Assembly: GCA_910584965.1 (NCBI GenBank)
Contig: CAJUDZ010000019.1
Coordinates: 1-64,000, forward strand
Length of the DNA: 64,000 nucleotides
DNA from: an uncultured Lachnospiraceae bacterium
GTDB lineage: Bacteria > Bacillota > Clostridia > Lachnospirales > Lachnospiraceae
Direction: 5' to 3'
Both the position numbers and the translations under genes were made by a program. Position 1 is the first letter of the stretch. Each line of letters begins with the position of its first letter. Of the stretch, positions 25,913-35,133 are shown piece after piece. The notes under the pieces were generated by a model. The model saw only the letters and a list, made by a program, of their open reading frames with translations. It searched no databases and was not told where the DNA came from.

Positions 25913-26395
25913 CTATTTTATATAACCGGACTGCTCCAGCCACTCGAGCAGCCTGCTCTTTACTATAACCTGTTCTTCCCCGGCCTGCAAGAGGCTGCCG
26001 CAATTTTCTTCCTCCAATAAATCCGCCGGGCTGTCCGTCAGACCGGATTTCCGGTATGCCGCATCCCCATTTTCTGCGCCGTCGCCGGTTTCACATACCG
26101 CTTCGTAAGTATCCTGCGGAAAACACAATTCCGGGTACAGCACGCACCACCATACGAAAGCGCCCGCCAAAAGAGCTGCTGCCCGCAGACCGGACTCTTT
26201 ACCCGCTTTTTTTAAATATGCGGCGCTCAGTTCCAACCGTTTCAGGCTGTTCCTTATTTTCAGCTCATTCGTTGTCTTCAGGCCGCTCACTGTTTTCAGC
26301 TCATTCACTGTCTTCAGGCCGCTCACTGTCTTCAGCTCATTCGCTGTCTTCAGGTCAATCACTGTCTTCAGGTTGTTCGCTATTTTGTTTATCAT
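25913..26395 (-). CDS. Unknown membrane protein with eight N-terminal hexapeptide repeats
   Basis: I do not recognise this 160-residue protein. Residues 8-55 are eight copies of a six-residue unit with an LK-T core (ELKTVS, GLKTVN and variants), encoded by an 18-base tandem repeat. A basic stretch and a single hydrophobic segment (about 71-87, AAALLAGAFVWWCVLY) follow, then an acidic tail of about 70 residues. GGAG precedes the ATG. The repeat copies differ at several wobble and replacement positions, so they are not a fresh expansion. It lies between gntR and murI in an apparent operon. Confidence 0.75.
   Translation of the reverse strand: MINKIANNLKTVIDLKTANELKTVSGLKTVNELKTVSGLKTTNELKIRNSLKRLELSAAYLKKAGKESGLRAAALLAGAFVWWCVLYPELCFPQDTYEAVCETGDGAENGDAAYRKSGLTDSPADLLEEENCGSLLQAGEEQVIVKSRLLEWLEQSGYIK
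26231..26374 (-). repeat. 18-bp coding tandem repeat, eight units
   Basis: Units of the form CTGAAGACAGTGANNGNN recur every 18 bases inside the gene at 25913-26395, with greatest similarity in the central four. Changes in copy number would stay in frame and only lengthen or shorten the protein. Confidence 0.85.
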
Positions 26396-26521
26396 CGTTT
26401 CATTCTCCTTGCCTCCGCGCCTTATGGCCCGGTCTTTTAAGGAGTATTCCCGATAATGAAGCGTCTATTCCGACTGTTTCCTGCTGTTTTCTTCTTTTAC
26501 TGCGGCCCCGGGATTCAGCTT

Positions 26522-27211
26522 TCAGTCTGCTTTCGCGATGTTCTCTGCCCGGAGCTGTCTGATAATGGACTTCTCCTGATTATCGATATGCAGCTTTGTC
26601 GCCCTGGCTGCCCCTTCCTTATCCTGACGGATAATGCTTTCATAAATCATTCTATGCTCTTCCACCAGATTATTATGCTGGTTCTCGTCTTTGATGTATT
26701 CAAAACGATACCGGTACATCTGCTCCGACAGATTGTTAATCAGCTGAATCAGCCGCCTGTTCCTCGTCGCCGCAACGATGATGTCATGCAGCGCCACATC
26801 CGCGGCCGCAATGATCGTCGCATCCGACGTGGCAGTCGCCTTTTCAAACTCGTCGCAGGCCGCTTTCAGCTTCTGTTTCTCTTCTTCCGTAATCCGGTCG
26901 CAGGCAAGTTCCGCACAGAGCGCGTCAAGCGCCCGCCTGACCTCCAGCACATCCCGCAGGCTCTTCTCCGTGATCTGAGCCACTTCCGCGCCCCGTCTCG
27001 GCATCATGATAACGAGCCCTTCCAGCTCCAGCTTCCGGATTGCCTCCCTGATCGGTGTTCTGCTGACGCCGAGCTGATTCGCCAGGTGAATTTCCAGCAG
27101 CCGTTCCCCCGGCTTTAATTCTCCTGTCAGAATTGCCTTTCTGAGCGTATTAAAAACCACATCCCGCAAGGGAAGAAATTCATCCATATCCGCCTGAAAC
27201 TGAACCCCCAT
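26522..27211 (-). CDS. GntR-family regulator, FCD subfamily
   Basis: A 229-residue regulator. The winged helix is at about residues 10-75 (GELKPGERLLEIHLANQLGV, then SRTPIREAIRKLELEGLV). The helical FCD effector domain follows (LRDVLEVRRALDALCAELA, ADVALHDIIVAATRNRRL, EEHRMIYESIIRQD) with the usual metal-binding His positions; these normally sense small organic acids. The start at 27211 is preferred over 27253 because it avoids overlap with ispE and has a GA-rich site upstream. A 15-base palindrome inside the ispE promoter is a candidate operator. Confidence 0.92.
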   Translation of the reverse strand: MGVQFQADMDEFLPLRDVVFNTLRKAILTGELKPGERLLEIHLANQLGVSRTPIREAIRKLELEGLVIMMPRRGAEVAQITEKSLRDVLEVRRALDALCAELACDRITEEEKQKLKAACDEFEKATATSDATIIAAADVALHDIIVAATRNRRLIQLINNLSEQMYRYRFEYIKDENQHNNLVEEHRMIYESIIRQDKEGAARATKLHIDNQEKSIIRQLRAENIAKAD

Positions 27212-27245
27212 ATTACACACCCTTTCCTGACCGGACCTTTCGGCC

Positions 27246-28109
27246 TTACGCATGGAATGACGTCACAAAAACCTGACCGGCCATTCCCCGCTCTTTGATC
27301 TGCTCCGCCGCCTTCCGCGCAGTTTCTTCTTCCGTAAAAATCCCGAAAACAGTCGGACCGCTGCCGCTCATCAGCGCATTTTCGGCGCCCGCCGCTTTCA
27401 TCAGTTCCTTTATCCCGTCGATAACCGGATATTCCCGTACCGTGACGGTTTCCAGCACATTCCCCATACGCTCCGTAATGCCGCTCAGACTTCCGTTTCT
27501 GATTGCCGCTTCCATTCCGTCTATATCCGGATGAAAAGCCAATGTATCGGCATGCAGATTTTCATATACGAATTTTGTCGAAACATCAATATCCGGCTTT
27601 GCCACCGTCAGAACACACGGAGGCGGCGCAGGCAGCTTTGTTAAAACTTCCCCGATGCCTTCCGCCAGTGCCGTTCCTCCCATCAGACAATAGGGAATAT
27701 CCGCACCCAATTTCACCGAAAGAGCCTGCAGCCGCTCCAGCGGATAACCCAGTTCCAATAAGTCATTCAATCCCAGAAGCGCTGCTGCCGCGTCGGTGCT
27801 TCCCCCCGCCATTCCGGCCGCGATGGGAATCCTTTTTTCCAGAAAAATTTCCACACCCGGAGAAATCCCGGCTTCCGCAAACAGCATTTCCGCCGCCCGG
27901 CAGATCAGATTGCCTTTTCCGGTATCCAGTCCCGCTCTGTCAATTTTCAGTTCTATGCCCGGCTCTTCTTTTCGTGTAAAAGTCAGCGTATCATACAGTC
28001 CGATCGTCTGCATAATCATTTTTACTTCATGATAACCGTCTTCCCTTCGCCGGAGCACATCCAGCCCCAGATTGATTTTCGCATATGCGTTCCGCACGAT
28101 TCGTTCCAT
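27246..28109 (-). CDS. ispE: 4-diphosphocytidyl-2-C-methyl-D-erythritol kinase
   Basis: A GHMP kinase of about 287 residues in the MEP isoprenoid pathway. It shows the N-terminal NAYAKINLGLDVLRRREDGYH, the glycine-rich ATP loop IPIAAGMAGGSTDAAAAL and the C-terminal ALMSGSGPTVFGIF. The start is set at 28109 rather than 28151 because ACGGAG lies just before it and the protein then begins at the family's normal position. It is the first gene downstream of a strong promoter and heads the ispE-gntR-murI run. Confidence 0.97.
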   Translation of the reverse strand: MERIVRNAYAKINLGLDVLRRREDGYHEVKMIMQTIGLYDTLTFTRKEEPGIELKIDRAGLDTGKGNLICRAAEMLFAEAGISPGVEIFLEKRIPIAAGMAGGSTDAAAALLGLNDLLELGYPLERLQALSVKLGADIPYCLMGGTALAEGIGEVLTKLPAPPPCVLTVAKPDIDVSTKFVYENLHADTLAFHPDIDGMEAAIRNGSLSGITERMGNVLETVTVREYPVIDGIKELMKAAGAENALMSGSGPTVFGIFTEEETARKAAEQIKERGMAGQVFVTSFHA

Positions 28110-28197
28110 ATAATACTCCGTTCTTACGCAGTCCGCGGCCTGCCGCCGCATTGCCGTATTTTATTGTATATTGTATTCAAAACATAGATTGTACTTA

Positions 28198-28226
28198 ATT
28201 TTATACAATCCCGGATTGTTTGTCAA
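28198..28226 (-). promoter_or_regulatory. Promoter of the ispE-gntR-murI run
   Basis: Minus strand TTGACA (28221-28226), 17-base spacer and TAAAAT (28198-28203). It overlaps the divergent plus-strand promoter of the beta-lactamase-like gene. Confidence 0.85.
28205..28219. promoter_or_regulatory. Perfect 15-bp palindrome in the shared promoter region
   Basis: ACAATCC-C-GGATTGT fills the spacer of the ispE promoter and touches the -35 of the divergent promoter. Further ATTGTA/TACAAT half-sites occur at about 28163-28206. FCD-type GntR proteins bind short inverted repeats of this style, and such a gene lies downstream. Confidence 0.6.
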
Positions 28227-28244
28227 TGCTCCGGCGTGTATAAT
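28216..28244 (+). promoter_or_regulatory. Promoter of the beta-lactamase-like gene
   Basis: TTGTTT (28216-28221), a 17-base spacer and TATAAT (28239-28244), divergent from and overlapping the ispE promoter. Confidence 0.7.
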
Positions 28245-28321
28245 AAGGTAAATACCCGCTGTCTGAGCAAAAAAGAACGAACTTTACCCGATGAAAAGAT
28301 TAATGGCTGAAGGAGAATGGA

Positions 28322-29506
28322 ATGATGAAACTGAATCAAACAAAACTGGCCCGCATTGCGGACTTATTACAGGAAATGGTGGAAACGCAGTTTGTCACGG
28401 GCATTAACTGCATGGTCTTACAGGACGGCCAGGAACAATGTTATTACGAAGCCGGATTCCAGGACAGCGCAAATCAGATTCCGATCGCACGGAATACGAT
28501 TTTCAGGCTGTATTCCATGACCAAACCGATTACCTCCGCAGCTGTCATGATGTTACTGGAAGAGGGAAAACTCGATCTTCTGGAACCGGTCCAAAAATAT
28601 CTGCCCGGCTTCCGTAACCAGTGTGTCGTCAGAAATGGGATGATTACCCCTGTTTCCCACCCCGTTACCATACAGAATCTTCTGAATATGACTTCCGGCC
28701 TCACTTACGGAGGTGAAAATTCCATCACGGAAGTCCGGACCGATGTCCTGTTCCAAGAAGCTACGGATAAGCTGTTCTCTTCCGCACCGATTTCAACGGT
28801 CGAATTTATGAATCGGCTCGGCGGGATTCCGCTGGCATTTGAACCCGGTGCAAGATGGCAGTACGGCGCTTCCGCGGATGTTCTCGGCGCGATTGTGGAA
28901 GTCGTATCCGGTATGCGTTTCGGCGAATTTCTGCAAAAAAGGATTTTTGAGCCGCTCGGCATGAAAGACACGGCCTTCTATGTCCCCAAAGACAAGCAGT
29001 CCCGCCTTTCCAAAGTATATGAAGAAACGCCCGAGGGGCTGAAAGCATACTATGGTTCCCATCTCGCAGTCCAGAACCGGATGGAATTTGAACCCGCTTT
29101 TGAATCCGGCGGCGCCGGACTCGTTTCTACGATTGACGATTATGCGGCTTTTGCCCAGATGCTGTTACATAACGGTTCCTTCCGCGATACCCGGCTGCTC
29201 TCTCCCAAAACGGTAGAGTTTATGACCGGCGCCCGCCTGAACCCCGCCCTGCAGGACTATGTAAATCAGTGGGAAAACTTGCCCGGTTATACTTATGCCA
29301 ACCTTCTGCGCATAATGATCAGCCCGGATACTGCCGTTTCCATGGGAAGCCGCGGCGAATACGGGTGGGACGGATGGCTCGGTCCCTATATGACAAACGA
29401 TCCGGCCAACCGGCTGACACTCCTGATCATGCAGCAGAAAACAGGTTCCGGCACCACAGAGTATACGAGGAAAATTCGGAATCTTGTATTTTCGGCACTC
29501 TCATAA
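28322..29506 (+). CDS. Serine beta-lactamase-like hydrolase (class C / EstB type)
   Basis: A 394-residue cytoplasmic protein of the beta-lactamase/penicillin-binding fold. The nucleophile motif is Ser65-M-T-Lys68 (RLYSMTKPITSA). Tyr181 in WQYGASADVLG is the likely general base, and the tail has GWDGWLGPYMTNDP in place of the KTG strand. There is no signal peptide, so an esterase or D-aminopeptidase-like role in the cytoplasm is more likely than antibiotic resistance. AAGGAG precedes two possible starts, 28322 and 28325. It is read divergently from ispE. Confidence 0.9.
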   Translation: MMKLNQTKLARIADLLQEMVETQFVTGINCMVLQDGQEQCYYEAGFQDSANQIPIARNTIFRLYSMTKPITSAAVMMLLEEGKLDLLEPVQKYLPGFRNQCVVRNGMITPVSHPVTIQNLLNMTSGLTYGGENSITEVRTDVLFQEATDKLFSSAPISTVEFMNRLGGIPLAFEPGARWQYGASADVLGAIVEVVSGMRFGEFLQKRIFEPLGMKDTAFYVPKDKQSRLSKVYEETPEGLKAYYGSHLAVQNRMEFEPAFESGGAGLVSTIDDYAAFAQMLLHNGSFRDTRLLSPKTVEFMTGARLNPALQDYVNQWENLPGYTYANLLRIMISPDTAVSMGSRGEYGWDGWLGPYMTNDPANRLTLLIMQQKTGSGTTEYTRKIRNLVFSALS

Positions 29507-29571
29507 ATCGCCGCCCGGCAGCGGCGATTACGAGAATGCTACGCATTCTCACCTGCAATGGATTACGAATT

Positions 29572-29612
29572 AAAAATCCCGTCAGCAGAAGGTTCTGTCT
29601 GACGGGATTTTT
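29572..29612. terminator. Strong bidirectional terminator between convergent genes
   Basis: AAAAATCCCGTCAG pairs perfectly with CTGACGGGATTTTT around a 13-base loop, giving T-runs on both strands. It serves the plus-strand hydrolase gene and the minus-strand gene at 29671. Confidence 0.92.
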
Positions 29613-29670
29613 GATTCTGTTTCCTGTTCGGTATGATACGATAATCCTTATACCTTTCCGGTTTCCGGGA

Positions 29671-30327
29671 TTAGTTTGTGGTATCCGTCGTTGTATTCGA
29701 TGATGTGTCTGTTGTCGTCTTTGCGTCTTCAGCCATCTTATCGAAGCCTGCCATAACAGCATCGTAAGTCTTCTGGGAAATCTCCGGCAGTTTGCCGCCC
29801 CATGTATCCTCAGCCTGCTTATAGCCTTTCTTAAACGCTTCTCTCATCTCTTCAATCTTGCTCGGGTCACCGCCTGTCAGTGCGGTAGCAAAATCCAGGA
29901 TTCTTTCGGATGTCTGTTTTACGCCCCAGTAGCCGTCCTCCGCAACATCCTTCTGCGCCTGTAACTTCGTAGCTTCATCCACTTCAAGCTTACCGCCCGC
30001 AAGGATGCTCCAAATGCCGTTTGCGCTGTTAAACGTCTGTCCCTGTTTGGTCATCAGCTGTTCAACGATGTTCTGCAGCTGTTTCTGTCTTTCTTCCTGA
30101 TCCGCTTTCATTTTGGAAACAAGCGCGGTATTCTGCGTATAAGTCTTCTTCGTCGAATCTGTCGGCTTTTCATTGGAAGGCTCATAAACAGCGCCGGTAT
30201 CTTCTTTCTTCGATGTTTCATCCGTTGTTGTCTTGTCTGTTGTCTGCTCCGGCGCCTTTACATCGGTCTGGCTTGTCTTATAAGCATCATATGTGCCGGC
30301 AGCTCCGGTAACTCCATTTACACTCAT
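29671..30327 (-). CDS. Unknown Thr/Lys-rich protein with folded centre
   Basis: A 218-residue protein without signal peptide or membrane segment. The first 75 residues are low-complexity (Thr, Lys, Asp, Ser). A folded helical part follows (about 75-200) with FNSANGIWSILAGGKLEVDE, DGYWGVKQTSERILDFA and LTGGDPSKIEEMREAFKKGY. The last 15 residues are again Thr/Asp-rich. The opening MSVNGVTGAAGTYDAY and the general look recall flagellar-operon or surface-associated proteins of Lachnospiraceae, but I cannot name the family. AAGGAGG precedes the ATG. Confidence 0.8.
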   Translation of the reverse strand: MSVNGVTGAAGTYDAYKTSQTDVKAPEQTTDKTTTDETSKKEDTGAVYEPSNEKPTDSTKKTYTQNTALVSKMKADQEERQKQLQNIVEQLMTKQGQTFNSANGIWSILAGGKLEVDEATKLQAQKDVAEDGYWGVKQTSERILDFATALTGGDPSKIEEMREAFKKGYKQAEDTWGGKLPEISQKTYDAVMAGFDKMAEDAKTTTDTSSNTTTDTTN

Positions 30328-30560
30328 GTCTATCCCTCCTTGGAAATTTTATCTTAATTGCACGAAGTCGTCCAACTCCGCTATTTCTGTATATTATATC
30401 GTACCGTTTGACCGTAAATATTAGGGGATGCAGGAATAATTTTCTAATTTTCCGGTCCCTTTCATGACAAATAAAGTGCCGTTCCTTACCATTGAGGCGT
30501 ACCGGCCGTATGCTTTTTTATAAAATCTTTCATCTGCCGCTATTTCTTTTTCCAGCAAAA

Positions 30561-30569
30561 TGCTATACT
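30561..30569 (+). promoter_or_regulatory. Extended -10 promoter of the GH42-GH29 unit
   Basis: TGCTATACT, an extended -10 element, lies 50 bases before the GH42 start. No good -35 is seen, which would fit control by an activator. Confidence 0.55.
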
Positions 30570-30618
30570 TGAAAAAAGACAGCAAAATGCCGGATATCGC
30601 GCATACTGCGGAAAGGAC

Positions 30619-32661
30619 ATGATTACTGATATGATCGAAAACGACAAGGTGAAAAAAATTTTATACGGCGGGGATTATAACCCCGAACAATGGCCGGAAG
30701 AAACCTGGGAGGAAGACATGCGTCTTCTGAAACTGGCCCATATCGACGTCGTTACCTTAAATGTTTTCAGCTGGGCCTCTTTACAGCCGGAAGAAGACGT
30801 TTATCATTTTGAAAAACTCGACAGCATTATGGAAATGGTTCATCGGCACGGCCTGAAAGTATGTCTCGCCACTTCCACAGCCGTTCATCCCGCCTGGATG
30901 GCCAGAAAATATCCCGATATTCTCCGGACGGAGTTTAACGGCATGAAGCGCAAATTCGGCGGCCGCCACAACTCCTGCCCGAACAGCCGGACTTACCGGA
31001 AATACGCGCCGGCTCTGGCCGCAAAGCTTGCCGAACGCTACCGGGATTATGACAATATCGTGGCGTGGCACATTTCCAATGAATTTGGCGGCGTCTGCTA
31101 CTGCGAAAACTGCGAGCGGCGTTTCCGGGAATGGCTGAAAGAGAAATACCGGACGATCGAAGAAGTCAACCGCGTCTGGGATACCGCTTTCTGGGGACAT
31201 ACTTTTTATGACTTTGACGAGATCGTAACCCCCAATCTGCTATCCGAGCATTTTGCGCCGGACAGAACGACTTTCCAGGGTATTTCGCTGGATTACAGGC
31301 GTTTTAATTCCGAAAGCATCCTGGACTGCTACCGGCTGGAATATGACGCCCTCCACGCCGTCACGCCGGATATTCCGATTACGACAAACCTGATGGGAAC
31401 GTTTCCCGATCTGGATTATCAGATGTGGGCAAAATACATGGATTTCATATCCTGGGACAACTATCCTGCCAATGATACGCCCATCGAGGAAACGGCCATG
31501 CGGCATGATCTGATGCGCGGCCTGAAGCAGGGAAAGCCTTTTGCCCTGATGGAGCAGACGCCGAGCGTCACCAACTGGCTTCCCTATAATGCGCTGAAGC
31601 GTCCCGGCGTCATGCGTCTCTGGAGCTATCAGGCTGTCGCGCACGGCGCGGATACCGTCATGTTTTTCCAGATGCGGCGCAGCACCGGCGCCTGTGAAAA
31701 ATATCACGGAGCCGTTATTGACCATGTCGGTCATGAACACACGAGAGTTTTTCGGGAAATTGCAGAGCTCGGTGCGGAACTGGAAAAAATAGGCTCTCTG
31801 ACGCTGGGAGCACGCACCGACGCCAAAGCCGCCATCCTTTTCGACTGGGACAACTGGTGGGCGGCCGGCTATTCTGCGGGGCCCAGCATCAATCTCCGCT
31901 ACTGCGATGAAATCCTGAATTACTACAAAGCCTTTCACAACCTGAATATCCCCGTGGATATCATCGGCGTGGAAGACGATCTGTCCGGCTACGCGCTCGT
32001 GGCCGCACCGCTTTTATATATGGTGAAATCGGGGCACGATGAAAAGCTCCGCAGCTTCGTACAAAACGGCGGGCATTTCCTGACCACTTTTTTCAGCGGC
32101 TACGTGGACGAACACGATCTTGTCACCGTGGGCGGTTATCCGGGCCGACTCCGGGATATTCTCGGCATCTGGGTGGAAGAAGAGGATGCTCTGCCGGAAG
32201 ATGCGGCAAATCGTTTTACCTATGGCGGAATCACTTATCCCGCGGTCCTGATCTGTGACCTTCTGCATACCGAGGGCGCCGAATCCCTCTGCTCCTATGA
32301 AAAAGACTTTTATAAGGGAATGCCGGTGCTGACCCGCAACCGGTTCGGAAAAGGTCTCGCCTACTATATGGCGGCCCGCTCCAATGCGGATTTTTACCGC
32401 CGCCTGATCGGCGATATCTGCAGAGAAGCCGGCATCGAACCCATTATCGGACAGCTTACCGAAACGCCCGGACTCATAGAAGTCACAAAACGGCGGAATC
32501 AGAACGGTACTTTCCTGTTCTTCTTAAACCATGACACCGAAGAACATGAAATCCCGTTAAACTGCGCCGGAACGGATATCCTGACGGATACGGATTACCG
32601 CGCGGGCGATCTGATGAAGCTGAACGCAAAAGGAACCGCAATCATACTGGTCAGAGAATAA
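30619..32661 (+). CDS. GH42 beta-galactosidase, cytoplasmic
   Basis: A 680-residue glycoside hydrolase family 42 enzyme that removes terminal beta-galactose from oligosaccharides. The N-terminal barrel begins YGGDYNPEQWPEETWEEDM. The acid/base is Glu155 in WHISNEFGG and the nucleophile Glu312 in ALMEQTPS. Cys120, Cys160, Cys162 and Cys165 form the zinc site known in this family. The trimerisation and small C-terminal domains follow, so the protein is full length. No signal peptide, so it works on imported sugar. GGAAAGGA precedes the ATG. GH29 follows 78 bases later. Confidence 0.96.
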   Translation: MITDMIENDKVKKILYGGDYNPEQWPEETWEEDMRLLKLAHIDVVTLNVFSWASLQPEEDVYHFEKLDSIMEMVHRHGLKVCLATSTAVHPAWMARKYPDILRTEFNGMKRKFGGRHNSCPNSRTYRKYAPALAAKLAERYRDYDNIVAWHISNEFGGVCYCENCERRFREWLKEKYRTIEEVNRVWDTAFWGHTFYDFDEIVTPNLLSEHFAPDRTTFQGISLDYRRFNSESILDCYRLEYDALHAVTPDIPITTNLMGTFPDLDYQMWAKYMDFISWDNYPANDTPIEETAMRHDLMRGLKQGKPFALMEQTPSVTNWLPYNALKRPGVMRLWSYQAVAHGADTVMFFQMRRSTGACEKYHGAVIDHVGHEHTRVFREIAELGAELEKIGSLTLGARTDAKAAILFDWDNWWAAGYSAGPSINLRYCDEILNYYKAFHNLNIPVDIIGVEDDLSGYALVAAPLLYMVKSGHDEKLRSFVQNGGHFLTTFFSGYVDEHDLVTVGGYPGRLRDILGIWVEEEDALPEDAANRFTYGGITYPAVLICDLLHTEGAESLCSYEKDFYKGMPVLTRNRFGKGLAYYMAARSNADFYRRLIGDICREAGIEPIIGQLTETPGLIEVTKRRNQNGTFLFFLNHDTEEHEIPLNCAGTDILTDTDYRAGDLMKLNAKGTAIILVRE

Positions 32662-32739
32662 ATTGAAGCGGGCGGCTGCGAAACAACGTATCTTTCACAA
32701 TCGTCCGCATATCTCAGAAAAAAAGAAGGGAGTTATGCT

Positions 32740-34224
32740 ATGAAAATCACTGACATCAAAACCTACCTGGCACAGATTCGGGAAGTTATCGACAACGGCC
32801 GCTACCACGACGACTGGGCCTCCCTGACGGATTTTGCCATGCCCGCATGGTTTGAAAAAGCCAAGTTCGGCATCTTCATCCACTGGGGCGTTTACAGCGT
32901 TCCGGCCTTTGCCAACGAATGGTATTCCCGGAATATGTATATTCAGGGCTCTCCGGAATTTGAGCATCACATCAAAACCTATGGCCCTCATAAAGACTTC
33001 GGCTATAAAGACTTCATCCCGATGTTTACGGCCGACCGGTTCGACCCTGATTTCTGGGCGGATACCTTCGCAAAATCAGGTGCAAAATATATCGTTCCGG
33101 TAGCCGAACATCACGACGGCTTCCAGATGTACGACAGCGATTTGTCGGTATATAACGCGGCCCAAATGGGCCCGAAACGGAACATTCTCGGAGAACTGAA
33201 AGACGCGTTTGAGAAAAGAGGACTGATCTTTGGCGCTTCCTCCCACCGGGCCGAGCATCTCTGGTTTATGGGCAACGGCAAAGACTTCGAGAGCGACATC
33301 AAAGATCCGCTGAAATGGGGCGACTTCTACTGGCCTTCCTTGCAGGAACAGCCGGAACACCAGAATCTTTTTGCCAAACCTTATCCGACAGAAGAATTTC
33401 TGGATGACTGGATTTGCCGCACCTGCGAGATCATCGACCGCTATCAGCCCAAAGTTCTCTATTTCGACTGGTGGATTCAGCATGAAGGTTACAAGCCCGG
33501 CCTGCGTCAGATCGCCGCATACTACTATAACCGGGGCCTGGAATGGGGCTTCCCCACCGCCATTTGTTATAAGCATGACGCGATGGCTTTCGGCAGCGCC
33601 ATTGTGGATGTGGAACGCGGCAAGTTCGCGGATACGAAACCGTACCACTGGCAGACGGATACATCGGTTATGCGAAATTCCTGGTGCTATACCACTTCCC
33701 TGGACTATAAGAGCAGCAATGAACTGATCTGTTACCTTGCTGACGTAGTCAGCAAAAACGGCAACCTCCTCCTGAACATCGGACCGAAAGCCGACGGTTC
33801 TTTTACCGAAGAGACTGCCGCTATTTTAAAAGATATCGGTTCCTGGCTTGCTGTAAACGGAGAAGCCATCTATAACAGCAAACCCTGGCGTTACCCCGCA
33901 GAAGGCCCGACGCAAGAAATCGAAGGACAGTTCAGCGACGGTTCCGCCACCGCCTATACAAGCAAAGATTTCCGCTTTACCGCAGGAAATGGCTGCATTT
34001 ATGCCATCTGCATGCAGTATCCGGCGGACGGCCGGGTAACGGTTCAGGCGCTTGGCAAGAGTCATGACGCCAACAAACCGAATTTCCACGGCATTATCCG
34101 GAAGGTCAGCCTCCTGGGCTTCGATGAACCCATCGATTTCCGGGCGGATGAAAACGGCCTTCACTTTACCACCACCGGCGTAAAAAGCGAATTTCCGGTT
34201 GTGATTAAAGTTGTGGTGGAGTAG
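32740..34224 (+). CDS. GH29 alpha-L-fucosidase, cytoplasmic
   Basis: A 494-residue family 29 enzyme that removes alpha-linked L-fucose. It shows WFEKAKFGIFIHWGVYSVPA near the N-terminus, VAEHHDGFQMYDS at 121-133 and the nucleophile Asp243 in VLYFDWWI. A beta-sandwich ends the protein. No signal peptide. GAAGGGAG precedes the ATG. It is co-directional with GH42 and ends 10 bases before the end of the convergent esterase gene, without a clear terminator in between. Confidence 0.95.
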   Translation: MKITDIKTYLAQIREVIDNGRYHDDWASLTDFAMPAWFEKAKFGIFIHWGVYSVPAFANEWYSRNMYIQGSPEFEHHIKTYGPHKDFGYKDFIPMFTADRFDPDFWADTFAKSGAKYIVPVAEHHDGFQMYDSDLSVYNAAQMGPKRNILGELKDAFEKRGLIFGASSHRAEHLWFMGNGKDFESDIKDPLKWGDFYWPSLQEQPEHQNLFAKPYPTEEFLDDWICRTCEIIDRYQPKVLYFDWWIQHEGYKPGLRQIAAYYYNRGLEWGFPTAICYKHDAMAFGSAIVDVERGKFADTKPYHWQTDTSVMRNSWCYTTSLDYKSSNELICYLADVVSKNGNLLLNIGPKADGSFTEETAAILKDIGSWLAVNGEAIYNSKPWRYPAEGPTQEIEGQFSDGSATAYTSKDFRFTAGNGCIYAICMQYPADGRVTVQALGKSHDANKPNFHGIIRKVSLLGFDEPIDFRADENGLHFTTTGVKSEFPVVIKVVVE

Positions 34225-34234
34225 CGGCGTATTC

Positions 34235-35053
34235 TTACTGAAAGATCACTTCCCGCATCCACATATCCGCAAGCGCAATCCAGGACGTACATTCTTTTTC
34301 CGTGCCGCTTCCGTCGGCGCACATCGTGCGTTCATCCGCGAGGGCGAGCCCATGGCCGCCCTTCGCATAAAGGTGCAGTTCCACCGGGATATTGTGTCTG
34401 CGCATCGCAAGCGTCAGCAGCAGAGAATTTTCGGCGGGTACGGAACCGTCCGCATTCGTGTGCCAGAGGAATGCCGGCGGCGTATCCGCGCTGACCTGTT
34501 TTTCCAGCGACATCTCGTCTTTGAGTTCCTCGTACTTTTCGCCGAGCAGCATATGGAAGGAATCCCTGTGGGCGTATTCGCCGGAAGTAATAACCGGATA
34601 ATGCAGAATCATTCCCACCGGGCGAAGCTCTTCTGACGCAATTCCGACTTTTTCCGCCAGAAACGGCTTTTTCCAGAACATTCCATAAGAAGCGGCAAGA
34701 TGGCCGCCCGCAGAGGAACCTTCCACCAGAATCCGTTCAGGATCTACATGCCATTCCCGGCTGTGTTCTTTCACAATCTTCATGGCCGTCGCAAGTTCCA
34801 GAAGTGCGGTCGGGTACAGAACCGGATTCACCGAATAATATAATACTGCCGCATGATAACCGAGCGCGTTCCACTGAAAGGCGATCATTTCTCCTTCCCG
34901 CTCGGATACATAACGGTAACCGCCTCCCGGGCAGATTATGATAAGCGGTCTTTCCTTTATCTGCATCGCTTCCGAATGGGAAATCAGATAAGTTGTCATT
35001 TTTGCATCCGCCGACGAGCCTTCCGCCCGGACCGGATATTCCTGATATATCAT
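34235..35053 (-). CDS. Alpha/beta-hydrolase esterase (acetyl-xylan-esterase-like)
   Basis: A 272-residue carboxylesterase with no signal peptide. The start at 35053 is preferred to 35128 because GAGAGG lies before it and the shorter protein begins at the family's normal position. It shows the oxyanion strand IICPGGGYRYVSEREGE, the nucleophile elbow EGSSAGGHLAASYG, the late acid region HTNADGSVPAENSL and the catalytic His in YAKGGHGLAL. This type removes acetyl groups from plant oligosaccharides. It is the last gene of the leftward sugar operon (after GH3), so it probably deacetylates the imported substrate. Confidence 0.9.
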   Translation of the reverse strand: MIYQEYPVRAEGSSADAKMTTYLISHSEAMQIKERPLIIICPGGGYRYVSEREGEMIAFQWNALGYHAAVLYYSVNPVLYPTALLELATAMKIVKEHSREWHVDPERILVEGSSAGGHLAASYGMFWKKPFLAEKVGIASEELRPVGMILHYPVITSGEYAHRDSFHMLLGEKYEELKDEMSLEKQVSADTPPAFLWHTNADGSVPAENSLLLTLAMRRHNIPVELHLYAKGGHGLALADERTMCADGSGTEKECTSWIALADMWMREVIFQ

Positions 35054-35133
35054 CGCAATCCTCTCTTTCCGCCGGAATGCCCGCTTCCCGGTCCGAAATT
35101 CATAAACCGCAAAGCAGGCATCCAACATAACTT

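Noticed and set aside
26231..26374. CRISPR or intergenic repeat
   Set aside because: The 18-bp units are contiguous, in frame and inside a gene with a good start site.
28322..29506. Antibiotic resistance beta-lactamase
   Set aside because: It lacks a signal peptide and the KTG motif; the sequence looks like an EstB-type cytoplasmic esterase.
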